DNA of 64,000 nucleotides from Bradyrhizobium sp. AZCC 1719 (GTDB lineage Bacteria > Pseudomonadota > Alphaproteobacteria > Rhizobiales > Xanthobacteraceae): positions 4,865,001-4,929,000 of the forward strand of contig NZ_JAZHRU010000001.1 in assembly GCF_036924525.1 (NCBI RefSeq), given 5' to 3'. The translations under genes were made by a program, and so were the position numbers. Below are positions 36,173 through 44,092 of the stretch, one piece after another. The notes below the pieces were generated by a model that saw nothing but the letters and a program-made list of their open reading frames with translations, was not told the DNA's origin and ran no database searches. Position 1 is the stretch's first letter; every line of letters starts with the position of its first letter.

Positions 36173-36955
36173 ATGGATTCCCTCACCACCGCAAGTCCCA
36201 CTGCCGTCCCGCCCGCGATCCCCGATCAGCGGCCGCCACGCGCCTGGAAATTCTGGGGCACGACGCTATGGGGCGTGTTCATCTTTGCCGCGATGTTCCT
36301 CGGCCAACTCTCGGTCATCATCTATTTTGTGCTGCGGCAGGGCGGATCGTTCGACATCACCGAGGCGATCCGTGTCATCGGCGGCGGCCTGACGATCTCG
36401 CTCTCGGTGATCCTGGGATTGCCCGCCGTGCTGTTGGCGACATGGGTCGCGATCCGTCCGACGCGCATTCCCTTTGCCGATTATCTGGCGCTGCGCTGGC
36501 CCTCATGGCGCGATTTCTTCATCGGCCTCGCCGCGCTAGTCATTCTCGTCGGCGGCTGGGACCTGCTGTCGCGCGCGCTCGGGCGCGAGGTGACGCCGGG
36601 CTTCATGGGCGAGGTCCTGAAAACAGCGCAGGCCGACGGCGCGCTGTGGCTGTTGGTGATCGCGTTTGCCGTCGCAGCACCCATGTGGGAGGAGATCTTC
36701 GCGCGCGGGTTTCTCTATCGCGGCTGGTCGGAGTCGCGGCTCGGCGTCGCCGGGGCCATCTTCCTGTCGTCGCTGGCCTGGACTTCGCTGCATCTGCAAT
36801 ACGACTGGTTCTTTTTCGGCGAGGTGTTTTCGATCGGCTTGTTGCTGGGCTATCTGCGCTACCGCACCAATTCGACCTGGCTGACCATCGCGCTGCACGG
36901 CATCAACAATCTGGCGGCGACCATCCAGACTTTCTGGCTGGCTGGCTCCCACTAG
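36173..36955 (+). CDS. CPBP family intramembrane glutamic endopeptidase
   Basis: A 260-residue membrane protein with six to eight hydrophobic helices. The CPBP (Abi/Rce1-like) motif is WEEIFARGFLYRGWSES, with the Glu pair, and later FGEVFSIGLLLGYLRY and IALHGINNLAA supply the conserved His. Such proteins cleave in the membrane and some mature bacteriocins or act in prenyl-protein processing. I preferred ATG 36173 to the TTG at 36170. It starts 56 bp after aidB and abuts the stop of the AEC transporter, convergent. Confidence 0.88.
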   Translation: MDSLTTASPTAVPPAIPDQRPPRAWKFWGTTLWGVFIFAAMFLGQLSVIIYFVLRQGGSFDITEAIRVIGGGLTISLSVILGLPAVLLATWVAIRPTRIPFADYLALRWPSWRDFFIGLAALVILVGGWDLLSRALGREVTPGFMGEVLKTAQADGALWLLVIAFAVAAPMWEEIFARGFLYRGWSESRLGVAGAIFLSSLAWTSLHLQYDWFFFGEVFSIGLLLGYLRYRTNSTWLTIALHGINNLAATIQTFWLAGSH

Positions 36956-37885
36956 CTAGCACAAAGCCGCCAGCGCGATGGCAATCGGCATCGTGATCGC
37001 CGCCAATATGGTCTGCAGCGTGATGATCTGGGCCAGCAGCGGTGCGTCGCCGCCCATCTGGCGCGCCAGCACATAGGCCGAGGAAGAGGTGGGCACCGCG
37101 GCGCAGGCCGTGACGATGGCAAGGTTCGAACCCGAAACTCCGAACCAGAGCGCCAGCGTGACCGCGATGACGGGCATCAACACGAGCTTGAGCACCAGCG
37201 CGACCGAGGCGGCGAGGCTCGGCCGGAACATGCCTTCGAGGTGCAGGCCGGCGCCGGTCACCAGCAAGCCGATGGCGAGCGAGGAACGTCCGAGCGCATC
37301 GGCCACCTCGTGCCAGAGTTTGGGAAGCGGGATGTGGGTGACGTTGAGCGTCAACCCGATGACGCAGGCCCAGATAAACGGATTGAGTGCCACGGTCGCG
37401 ACGATGGTGCCAACCGAGCGCTTTTCCGGCGAAGCGTAGTGAGCGAGCACGGAAACGCTGAACACGTTGACCAGCGGAATGATGGCGACCATCGCGACGG
37501 AAGCCAGCGCCAGCCCGAGGTCGCCGAACAGATTGCCCGAGACGGCGAGCGCCACATAGGTCTGCCAGCGGGTGGCGCCCTGGAAGATCGAGGTGAAGGC
37601 TGGGCCATCGACCGACAGGCGGGCGAGCAAGGGCCGTAGCGCCAGGCAGAGCAGCGACATCAGCAGCACCGAGAGCAGCAGCGCGCCGCCAACGCCGGCC
37701 ACCGGCACCTTGCTCAGATCGGCCTTGACCAGCGTCTGCACCAGCAGGACCGGAAACAGCACGTAATAGGTCAGCCGTTCCAGTCCATGCCATTGCGTCT
37801 CGGGCCGGATCAGGGTCCGCTTCAGGATGAAGCCGAGCACGATCAGCAAAAACACCGGCAGCAGCGCCGCGATGACGACCGCCAT
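36956..37885 (-). CDS. AEC family transporter (auxin efflux carrier-like)
   Basis: A 309-residue protein with about ten membrane helices in two five-helix halves. LPVFLLIVLGFILKR opens it; TRWQTYVALAVSGNLFG and ACAAVPTSSSAYVLARQMG are typical of PIN/AEC carriers, which move small organic acids or auxin-like compounds. The substrate is not predictable. ruvX lies 2 bp upstream, so the order is ruvX then AEC transporter on the minus strand. Confidence 0.9.
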   Translation of the reverse strand: MAVVIAALLPVFLLIVLGFILKRTLIRPETQWHGLERLTYYVLFPVLLVQTLVKADLSKVPVAGVGGALLLSVLLMSLLCLALRPLLARLSVDGPAFTSIFQGATRWQTYVALAVSGNLFGDLGLALASVAMVAIIPLVNVFSVSVLAHYASPEKRSVGTIVATVALNPFIWACVIGLTLNVTHIPLPKLWHEVADALGRSSLAIGLLVTGAGLHLEGMFRPSLAASVALVLKLVLMPVIAVTLALWFGVSGSNLAIVTACAAVPTSSSAYVLARQMGGDAPLLAQIITLQTILAAITMPIAIALAALC

Positions 37886-37887
37886 GC

Positions 37888-38370
37888 TCAGCGATCCCTG
37901 CGCAGTTTTGCGAGCCGGTCCAGCGCGCCCTGCAGGATGAAGATCGCGGCGTGCTCGTCGATCACCTCGGCGCGGCGGGCGCGGGAAACGTCCATCCCGA
38001 TCAGCTCACGCTCGACCGCCGCGGTCGAAAGCCGCTCGTCCCATAAGGCAATGGCAAGCCCGGTGAGATTGGAGAAATTGCGGGCAAAGGCGCGGGTCGA
38101 TTGCGCGCGCGGCCCCTCGCTGCCGTCCATGTTGATGGGCAGCCCAAGCACGAAGCCGACCGCGTTGCGCTCGCCCGATATCGCGAGCAGCCGCGCCGCA
38201 TCGGCCTTGAAGGCCTTGCGCTGGATGGTCGCGACACCGGTCGCCAGCCGGCGGTCGGGATCGGACACGGCGACGCCGATGGTTTTGGTGCCAAGATCGA
38301 GGCCGATCAGGGCGCCACGCTCGGGCCAGTGCGTCACGGCGTCGATCAAGGGGAGGATGGGGGCGGGCAT
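37888..38370 (-). CDS. ruvX: Holliday junction resolvase RuvX (YqgF)
   Basis: A 160-residue RNase H-like nuclease. GALIGLDLGTKTIGVAVSDP holds the first catalytic Asp, GLPINMDGSEG the middle segment, LWDERLSTAAVER a Glu-containing motif and IDEHAAIFILQGALD the last catalytic Asp. YqgF is implicated in pre-16S rRNA processing and junction resolution. I chose the ATG at 38370; an upstream in-frame ATG at 38442 adds a non-conserved stretch. It precedes the AEC transporter on the minus strand. Confidence 0.92.
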   Translation of the reverse strand: MPAPILPLIDAVTHWPERGALIGLDLGTKTIGVAVSDPDRRLATGVATIQRKAFKADAARLLAISGERNAVGFVLGLPINMDGSEGPRAQSTRAFARNFSNLTGLAIALWDERLSTAAVERELIGMDVSRARRAEVIDEHAAIFILQGALDRLAKLRRDR

Positions 38371-38455
38371 CGCCCCGCTTAACACGCGTCGCGGCGCGCA
38401 CGCAAAGCCCATCGCGGCGTGGCATCCATGCGAGAAGGCCACGCCACGCTTGGTC

Positions 38456-39392
38456 TTACCGGATCGCGATCGGGTTGATCATGCTCTGCACGCCGCCCTT
38501 GAAGCGCGGCTGGCCGAGCACGAACAGGAACTCATAGCCTTTTGTCCTTGGCGAGTTCGGCCGTGTCCATGTTCTCCAGAATATAGGTGCCGTTCATCGC
38601 CAGCAGGATCTGGTGCACCTCGAATATGTTTTTCGATTCGAACGGCAGGACTTCGAGCCCCCAGGTATCGGCGCCGACCGCGACCACACCCTTGCCGGTG
38701 AGATACTTGGCGCCTTCGACGCCGAGACCGGGTTCGCCGGCGCCATAGCGCTTGTCGTCCTTGCCGATCAGGCTGAGCCAACCGGTATGGAAAATAACGA
38801 CATCGCCCTGGCGGATCTCGACGCCCTGCTTCTTCGCGACTTCCTCGATCTCCTTGACGTTGAAGGCGGTGCCTTCCTTGACTATGTCGGTGTTGTAATA
38901 GGCCGCCATGTCGAGCAGCACGCCGCGCGTCACCATCGGCGGGATTTTCTCGATGCCGAGCTTTTTCAACCCGGTAGGGTCGGCGAAGTCGGCGAGCTTG
39001 TTGCCGTTGTAATAGACGTGCTCGATGCCGAGATGACCGAGGCCGTCGAGCTGGCTGCCGACGCCGACCCAGCCTTCGATGATGTCGTCATTATAGGTGG
39101 TCTTGTTGGGACCAAGTCCGGGAATGCCGGCCTGGCCGGGCTGCACGACGGTGATCTTGAAGGCCCGCGGCGGATAGGCGGGGGTCTTGGAATCGACGGG
39201 AATGCCGAGTGCGTAGGTCTTGCCGGTCTTGACCAAACCCGCTGCCTTCACGACGAGTTCGGGCGTCATGTAGTTGGCGGCGCCGATCTCGTCGTTCGGT
39301 CCCCATTTCGATTTCGTCCAGTCTTGAGCGCTTGCCGTTCCGACGGTACCCAACAGGGCGACAGAACAGCACAACACGAATGCGTTGCGCAT
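38456..39392 (-). CDS. Cyclase family (kynurenine formamidase-like) exported hydrolase, frameshift near 3' end
   Basis: A signal peptide (residues 1-22, ending ASAQDW) precedes a metal-dependent cyclase-family fold with GVGSQLDGLGHLGIEHVYYNG and VVIFHTGWLSLIGKDD. Translated as written, the protein stops at 38532 after DTAELAKDKRL (286 residues). Removing one base from the run of four A (minus strand, 38540-38543) restores KDKGYEFLFVLGQPRFKG and about 18 more residues to TAA at 38456-38458, the normal family C-terminus. It could be a sequencing slip, a real frameshift or ribosomal slippage. Substrate unknown. Confidence 0.75.
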
Positions 39393-39591
39393 CGCAGTCC
39401 CTCCCAGATGTTGACGTTATGGTTCTTGGCAACTAGCGCCTCATACTAACGTAGCGGTGCGCGGCGGCTAGAAATTTTTCGAGCCGATGCGTGTGTTGCG
39501 ATGGAAAGCCGCGAGTGCTGCGCCGCAATTCGACTTGTTGCAGAATTGAGGCAGCGGAATTTTCGCGCAACGGAACGCGTGGGGCAGTTCA

Positions 39592-39807
39592 GTGGATGCG
39601 CTTAGCCTGTTTGGTTTGTTCTCGGTAACCGCGATGCTGGTGGCCTACGCGCTGGAGGACCGCAGCCACTGGTTCATCCTTGCCTTTGCAGGCGCATGCG
39701 CGCTCGGCTCAGTGTACGGATTTCTGCAGGGCGCCTGGCCGTTCGGGCTGGTCGAAGCGATCTGGGCCGGCGTCGCGCTGCGGCGCTGGAATGTCAGGCG
39801 GCGATGA
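39592..39807 (+). CDS. Small two-helix membrane protein, 71 aa
   Basis: A 71-residue protein beginning with GTG: VDALSLFGLFSVTAMLVAYALEDRSHW, then FILAFAGACALGSVYGFLQGAWPFGLVEAIWAGVALRRW. It has two or three hydrophobic helices with a basic end. I do not recognise a family name, though the layout is common for rhizobial small membrane proteins. It overlaps the LysR stop by 14 bp on the opposite strand. Confidence 0.6.
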   Translation: MDALSLFGLFSVTAMLVAYALEDRSHWFILAFAGACALGSVYGFLQGAWPFGLVEAIWAGVALRRWNVRRR

Positions 39808-40675
39808 CCTCGCCGTTATTTTCCAGGCAGGCGGCAAAGCCCTGCAGGGCGCTGTATTGATGGGCCGTGCGACGGGTGATGAAAAGCGTCTCGACGCGTG
39901 CCTGCGCCGGGCTCAACGTGTGGACGTTGACAGTGTCGTTCCGCCCGACCACGACGCGCGGCAGCAGCGTCACGCCCATGTCGGCGGCGACGCAACCGAT
40001 CATGCCGTCGAGCGTGCCGAGTTCGAAGCGCGTGGCCGACGGCCAGCCGAATTCCGAAAACACCTGTTCGAGCCGCTGCCGGTAGGTGCAGCCGGTTCGG
40101 AAGACCAGGGCGGTCGGACCCGAGCCGGGCGTTCCCGCGCGTAAAGCACTGAGGCTCTGCCAACGCCGCGCCGTGACCAGCACCAGTTCTTCGTGGAAGG
40201 CGAGCGTCGTGTCGAGTTCGGCATGCTCGATCGGACCGGCAACGAATGCGCCGTCAAATGTGCCGTTGAGCACGCCGGCGACGAGGTCAGCCGTTGTCGA
40301 GGTCCGCAGGCTCAATTGAACAGCAGGGAAGCGGCGATGGAATTCCGCGAGCAAAGAGGGCAGGCGTACTGCGGCGGTCGTTTCCATCGAGCCAATCGAC
40401 AGCGGCCCCTTCGGCTCGCCGTCGTCGCGCGCGGCCAGCACCGCCTCGCGCGACAGCGCCGCCATCCGATCGGCATAGGGAAGCAGGCGGCGGCCGGCGC
40501 CGGTCAGCGTCATTCCGCGGCTGTGCCGTTCGAACAACGCGGTGCCGATCTCGGCTTCCAGCGCCTTCACGCGCTGGGTGACGTTGGACTGCACAGTGTT
40601 GAGTTCGTCGGCGGCGCGGGTGATGCCGCCGAGCCGGGCAACGGCCGAGAAGGTGACGAGATCGCTCAGCTCCAT
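39794..40675 (-). CDS. LysR family transcriptional regulator
   Basis: A 293-residue regulator. MELSDLVTFSAVARLGGITRAADELNTVQSNVTQRVKALEAEIGTALFERH is the HTH (here cut only for length), followed by the substrate-binding periplasmic-type domain (SIGSMETTAAVRLPSLLAEFHRRFP). It is divergent from the first nitronate monooxygenase gene and an ATTC-N9-GAAT palindrome lies between, so it probably regulates that gene. The inducer is unknown; nitro compounds are one guess from the neighbour. Confidence 0.92.
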   Translation of the reverse strand: MELSDLVTFSAVARLGGITRAADELNTVQSNVTQRVKALEAEIGTALFERHSRGMTLTGAGRRLLPYADRMAALSREAVLAARDDGEPKGPLSIGSMETTAAVRLPSLLAEFHRRFPAVQLSLRTSTTADLVAGVLNGTFDGAFVAGPIEHAELDTTLAFHEELVLVTARRWQSLSALRAGTPGSGPTALVFRTGCTYRQRLEQVFSEFGWPSATRFELGTLDGMIGCVAADMGVTLLPRVVVGRNDTVNVHTLSPAQARVETLFITRRTAHQYSALQGFAACLENNGEVIAA

Positions 40676-40717
40676 GGTGAGCTCCGTTTCTTTCTAGAGA
40701 TGGCAGAATTCAATACT

Positions 40718-40734
40718 ATTCATTTTTAGAGAAT
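40718..40734. promoter_or_regulatory. Putative LysR-type binding box
   Basis: ATTC-N9-GAAT contains the T-N11-A core of LysR-regulator sites. It is 43 bp upstream of the LysR start and 44 bp upstream of the monooxygenase start. Position and symmetry are the only evidence. Confidence 0.4.
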
Positions 40735-40778
40735 GATAGTTCGGCCTAGACTGCCTGTCCAGTTTGCAGGGAATGGAC

Positions 40779-41804
40779 ATGCCGATCCCCACGCCGTTGA
40801 CCGCCCGTCTGGGCATCCAGCATCCGATCTTGTCGGCGCCGATGGATGTGATTGCGGGCGCGCGTCTCACTTCCGCGGTCAGTGCTGCGGGAGGGTTCGG
40901 CATCCTCGGCGGCGGCTATGGCGACCGGGCGTGGCTCGAGCAGGAGACGGCCAAGCTTGCCGATCTATCCGATCCCTTCGGCATCGGCTTCATCACCTGG
41001 AGCCTTGCCAAGCAGCCGGCGCTACTGGATGTCGCGCTTGAAGCCGGTCCATGCGCCATCATGCTCTCGTTCGGCGATCCCACACCTTTCGCACCGCGTG
41101 TCAAATCATCGGGCGCGTTGTTGATCTGCCAGGTTCAGGACGAGGACATGGCGCGACAGGCGCTGGATGCAGGCGCTGACATTCTGATCGCGCAGGGAAC
41201 GGAAGCCGGCGGCCACGGCGCCTCGCGCAGCACGATCGACATCGTGCCGGCGATTGTTGATCTGGCGGCCGGCCGGGTGCCAGTCGCAGCAGCAGGCGGG
41301 ATAGGCGACGGCCGCGGGCTTGCGGCGATGATGATGCTGGGCGCTTCCGGCGTGCTGCTTGGCACCCGCTTTTATGCCAGCCAGGAATGCGACGGAGCGG
41401 ACGAAGCCAAGCGGCGCATCTGTGCCGCAACCAGCGGCAACAGCGTCCGCGGCATCATTTTCGATCTCTCGCGCAACAATGTCTGGCCGGCGCCGTTTAC
41501 CGGCCGCTGCCTGATCAACGATCATGCGCGGCGCTGGATGGGACGCGAGGTCGAACTGATGCAGAACCTCAAAGCGGTCGCTGCCGAATATGCGGCAGCG
41601 AGAGCGGCGGGCAATTTCGATATCGCTGCCGTCATCGCGGGCGAAGCCGTCGGGCTGATTCATGATATCCCGCCGGCCGGCGAGATCGTCGACAGGATCG
41701 TTACCGAGGCAGAGCAGATAGTGGGCGGATGGCGGAATTCCGTCGCCGGTGTTTCCTTCCCCCTTGTGGGAGAAGGTGGCGCGGACACAGTCCGCGCCGG
41801 ATGA
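40779..41804 (+). CDS. Nitronate monooxygenase, C-terminus running into a repeat
   Basis: A 341-residue FMN-dependent TIM-barrel enzyme that oxidises alkyl nitronates. PLTARLGIQHPILSAPMD, GADILIAQGTEAGGHGASR and VAAAGGIGDGRGLAAMMMLGASGVLLGTRF are family motifs, including the FMN phosphate site. I chose the ATG at 40779, 6-7 bp after AGGGA; ATG 40773 and TTG 40764 are alternatives. The last 16 residues (FPLVGEGGADTVRAG) and the TGA lie in a palindromic repeat at 41755-41891, so the native stop was probably lost or overwritten. Confidence 0.88.
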   Translation: MPIPTPLTARLGIQHPILSAPMDVIAGARLTSAVSAAGGFGILGGGYGDRAWLEQETAKLADLSDPFGIGFITWSLAKQPALLDVALEAGPCAIMLSFGDPTPFAPRVKSSGALLICQVQDEDMARQALDAGADILIAQGTEAGGHGASRSTIDIVPAIVDLAAGRVPVAAAGGIGDGRGLAAMMMLGASGVLLGTRFYASQECDGADEAKRRICAATSGNSVRGIIFDLSRNNVWPAPFTGRCLINDHARRWMGREVELMQNLKAVAAEYAAARAAGNFDIAAVIAGEAVGLIHDIPPAGEIVDRIVTEAEQIVGGWRNSVAGVSFPLVGEGGADTVRAG

Positions 41805-41891
41805 GGGGTCTGTCTCCGCGGATACAAACCCCTCACCCGTCTCGAATGAGCTTCGCTCATTCGATCCACCCTCTCCCACAAGGGGAGAGGG
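41755..41891. repeat. Palindromic repeat, family E, overlapping a gene end
   Basis: CTTGTGGGAGAAGGTGG near the left and CCACCCTCTCCCACAAG near the right form the outer arms. GGCGCGGACACAGTCCGCGCC and GAATGAGCTTCGCTCATTC are inner stems. It sits between two tandem nitronate monooxygenase genes and carries the stop codon (41802-41804) of the first. Confidence 0.85.
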
Positions 41892-41926
41892 TGCAGTAGC
41901 CGAGCATCTAACTAGCGAGCAGAACC

Positions 41927-43003
41927 ATGTGGCCAGACCGCCGGATCATCGACCTCTTCAAGACTGAATTTCCGATCGTGCTGGCGCCGATGGCCGGCGT
42001 CGTGGACGCCGAGCTAGTGATCGCGGCGGCGCAGGGCGGGGCGCTCGGCTCGCTGCCCTGCGCGATGATCTCGGCCGAGAAAGCGCGTGAGCAGGTCAAC
42101 ATCATCCGCCAGCGCGTCACCGCGCCGGTCAACATGAACTTCTTCTGTCACAAGCCGGTCGATGCCGATCCCGCGCGCGAGGCCGGATGGAAGGCGCGGC
42201 TTGGCTCATATTACAAGGAACTGGGTATCGATCCTGCCACGCCCGTCAACGCCGCCAACCGCGCACCGTTCGATGAAGCCATGTGTGCGGTTGTGGAAGA
42301 ACTGAAGCCGGAAATCGTCAGCTTCCACTTCGGCCTGCCGGATCCGGCGCTGGTCAAGCGCGTCAAGGCGGCGGGTTGCCTCGTGATGTCCTCGGCAACC
42401 ATCGTAAAGGAAGCGATCTGGCTGGAGGAGAACGGCGCCGACGTCATCATCGCGCAAGGCGCGGAAGCCGGCGGCCATCGCGGCATGTTCCTGACCGACA
42501 ATATCGCCCAGCAGCCCGGCACGTTTGCGCTGGTGCCGCAGGTGGTCGACGCAGTGAAAGTGCCTGTTATCGCGGCCGGCGGCATCGCCGACGGGCGCGG
42601 CATTGCGGCGGCGTTCGCGCTCGGCGCATCCGGCGTGCAGATCGGCAGCGCCTATCTGCGCTGCCCGGAATCCAGGGTGATCGGACCAGCTCGCACGGCG
42701 CTGGCCCAGTCGCATGACGATTCCACCGTCATCACCAACGTCATGACCGGCCGTCCTGCGCGTGGCGTAGCCAACCGTGTCATGCGCGAGGTCGGACCGA
42801 TCTCGCCGGATGCGCCGGCGTTTCCGCATGCCGCAACCGCGCTTGGGCCGCTCAGGGCGGCGGCCGAAAAGCTCGGCAAGGTCGATTTCACCAATCTGTG
42901 GGCCGGGCAGGCGGTGCGGATGGGGCGCGAAATGCCGGCGGCGGAATTGACCCGTGCGCTCGCAGGTGCTGCGCTGGCGCGGTTCGGTGCACTAAGCGGA
43001 TAA
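41927..43003 (+). CDS. Nitronate monooxygenase, second copy
   Basis: A 358-residue FMN-dependent enzyme. ELVIAAAQGGALGSLPCAMI and VNMNFFCHKPVDADPAREAGW start the barrel, NGADVIIAQGAEAGGHRGMF and VPVIAAGGIADGRGIAAAFALGASGVQIGSAYL hold the phosphate-binding site. It is only distantly similar to the first copy, so this is not a recent duplication. The two genes are separated by the repeat at 41755-41891 and may not share a transcript. Confidence 0.92.
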   Translation: MWPDRRIIDLFKTEFPIVLAPMAGVVDAELVIAAAQGGALGSLPCAMISAEKAREQVNIIRQRVTAPVNMNFFCHKPVDADPAREAGWKARLGSYYKELGIDPATPVNAANRAPFDEAMCAVVEELKPEIVSFHFGLPDPALVKRVKAAGCLVMSSATIVKEAIWLEENGADVIIAQGAEAGGHRGMFLTDNIAQQPGTFALVPQVVDAVKVPVIAAGGIADGRGIAAAFALGASGVQIGSAYLRCPESRVIGPARTALAQSHDDSTVITNVMTGRPARGVANRVMREVGPISPDAPAFPHAATALGPLRAAAEKLGKVDFTNLWAGQAVRMGREMPAAELTRALAGAALARFGALSG

Positions 43004-43017
43004 GTCCTATTCGCCGC

Positions 43018-43182
43018 TCAGTGCGCCGGTTCGTCGCGCCTGACGTCCAGATGCTCCGCGGCCAGCGAACGGTAGTGCGCGGCCATCTCCTTGTAGTGCT
43101 GCCTGGAGATCGGGTCGGTCGCATTTTCGGCGCGGCGTTCGAACATTTCCGCCTTTTCCCGCAGGATTTTAGCCTGGGACAT
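43018..43182 (-). CDS. Small conserved-type protein, 54 aa
   Basis: A 54-residue protein, MSQAKILREKAEMFERRAE then NATDPISRQHYKEMAAHYRSL and a tail ending DEPAH. It should form two long amphipathic helices. The ATG at 43182 is preceded by GGAGGAGAG, one of the strongest ribosome sites in the window. I do not recognise a named family, though short proteins of this layout occur widely in rhizobia. It is followed on the same strand by no gene and preceded by the 36-aa gene. Confidence 0.7.
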   Translation of the reverse strand: MSQAKILREKAEMFERRAENATDPISRQHYKEMAAHYRSLAAEHLDVRRDEPAH

Positions 43183-43201
43183 GGCTCTCCTCCCGTTTGG
43201 G

Positions 43202-43312
43202 TCAGGTTAAGCAGGCGAGGTAGACGATCGCGACGCCGAGAACGGTCCCGATGGACCAGAGGGCCGGATCCCAGCTTTCCGATCCGGCGCGGTCATTTTC
43301 GATGGTCGACAT
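43202..43312 (-). CDS. Small single-helix membrane peptide, 36 aa
   Basis: A 36-residue peptide, [16 protein letters not shown] then [20 protein letters not shown], the second part a transmembrane helix. The ATG at 43312 is preceded by GGGAGG at good spacing. Nineteen bases separate its stop from the start of the 54-aa gene, so the two are likely one transcript. Function unknown; such peptides often bind membrane enzymes. Confidence 0.6.
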   Translation of the reverse strand: MSTIENDRAGSESWDPALWSIGTVLGVAIVYLACLT

Positions 43313-43494
43313 CACACGGCCTCCCGATGTTCCGGCCGCGACTTTGATCCCCCGACTGTTTCAGGACGACTACGTCAATCGATAAAAATGGTTGCGTCGG
43401 GCGCTTTTGCGCAAGAAATCTGCGCTTCGCACACGAAATCTTGTCAGTCAGGGCAAGGGCGACCGAAAGGGCCTGCGGCCGCCTGTTCCCGCGG

Positions 43495-43524
43495 TTGCGG
43501 CGCAAAAGGGGCCTCTGCTATACG
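43495..43524 (+). promoter_or_regulatory. Possible promoter of the gat operon
   Basis: TTGCGG (43495) and TATACG (43519) are separated by 18 bp, which is acceptable for the housekeeping sigma factor. Transcription would begin near 43531, about 28 bases before gatC. It is a weak match; nothing else in the preceding 100 bp looks better. Confidence 0.35.
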
Positions 43525-43558
43525 GCGGGTGCGAATTCCCCATTTGAGGCCTATATTT

Positions 43559-43846
43559 ATGTCCGTTGATGCCGCCACCGTTCGCCGCATCGCGCATCTG
43601 GCGCGGATTGCGGTCACCGAGGCTGAGGTTCCCCACCTGCAGGGCGAGCTGAACACCATGCTGGCCTTCGTGGAGCAGCTTTCGGAAGTGAACATCGACG
43701 GTGTCGAACCAATGACCTCGGTGACCCCGATGGAAATGAAGAAGCGGCAGGATGTGGTCAATGACGGCGAGATTCCCGACGACATCGTCGGGAATGCGCC
43801 GGAGACGCAAAACCATTTCTTCCTGGTGCCAAAGGTGGTCGAATAA
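43559..43846 (+). CDS. gatC: Asp-tRNA(Asn)/Glu-tRNA(Gln) amidotransferase subunit C
   Basis: A 95-residue subunit: [41 protein letters not shown] and [20 protein letters not shown] are typical. GatC clamps GatA and GatB together in the complex that turns misacylated Glu-tRNA(Gln) and Asp-tRNA(Asn) into the correct Gln- and Asn-tRNA. The ATG at 43559 starts the conserved sequence. It heads the operon gatC, 71-aa ORF, gatA, 97-aa ORF, gatB. Confidence 0.95.
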   Translation: MSVDAATVRRIAHLARIAVTEAEVPHLQGELNTMLAFVEQLSEVNIDGVEPMTSVTPMEMKKRQDVVNDGEIPDDIVGNAPETQNHFFLVPKVVE

Positions 43847-43876
43847 CATCTACTCTGTTTTGAGATCGGAAGTCCG

Positions 43877-44092
43877 ATGTGTCTGCTCTGCGACGATGAA
43901 AAGGCCTATCAGGCCTACATGAACTATCTCGACGCGATGGAGCGGCAGGGCAAGGCCGCCGATCCCGACAAGGCGGTGGATGCCGTGCTCGATCAGCTCG
44001 AGGCAGCCGACAAGGCGCGCGCCCAGGAATCGAATAGTCCCGCCAACGACAAGACGCTTTCTCCGTTCTTCTGCAGCCCGATCAATAAATGA
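43877..44092 (+). CDS. Small protein of unknown function between gatC and gatA
   Basis: A 71-residue protein, [23 protein letters not shown], with a CxxC at the start, a charged helical middle and PFFCSPINK at the end. The three Cys could bind metal or form a redox pair. GGAAGTCCG precedes the ATG, and its TGA overlaps the gatA ATG as ATGA, so it is translated with gatA. I do not recognise the family. Its position suggests a link to transamidosome function, but no other evidence supports this. Confidence 0.75.
   Translation: MCLLCDDEKAYQAYMNYLDAMERQGKAADPDKAVDAVLDQLEAADKARAQESNSPANDKTLSPFFCSPINK

Noticed and set aside
40779..43003. The two nitronate monooxygenases as a recent tandem duplication
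   Set aside because: The sequences are only distantly similar outside the shared FMN-site motifs.
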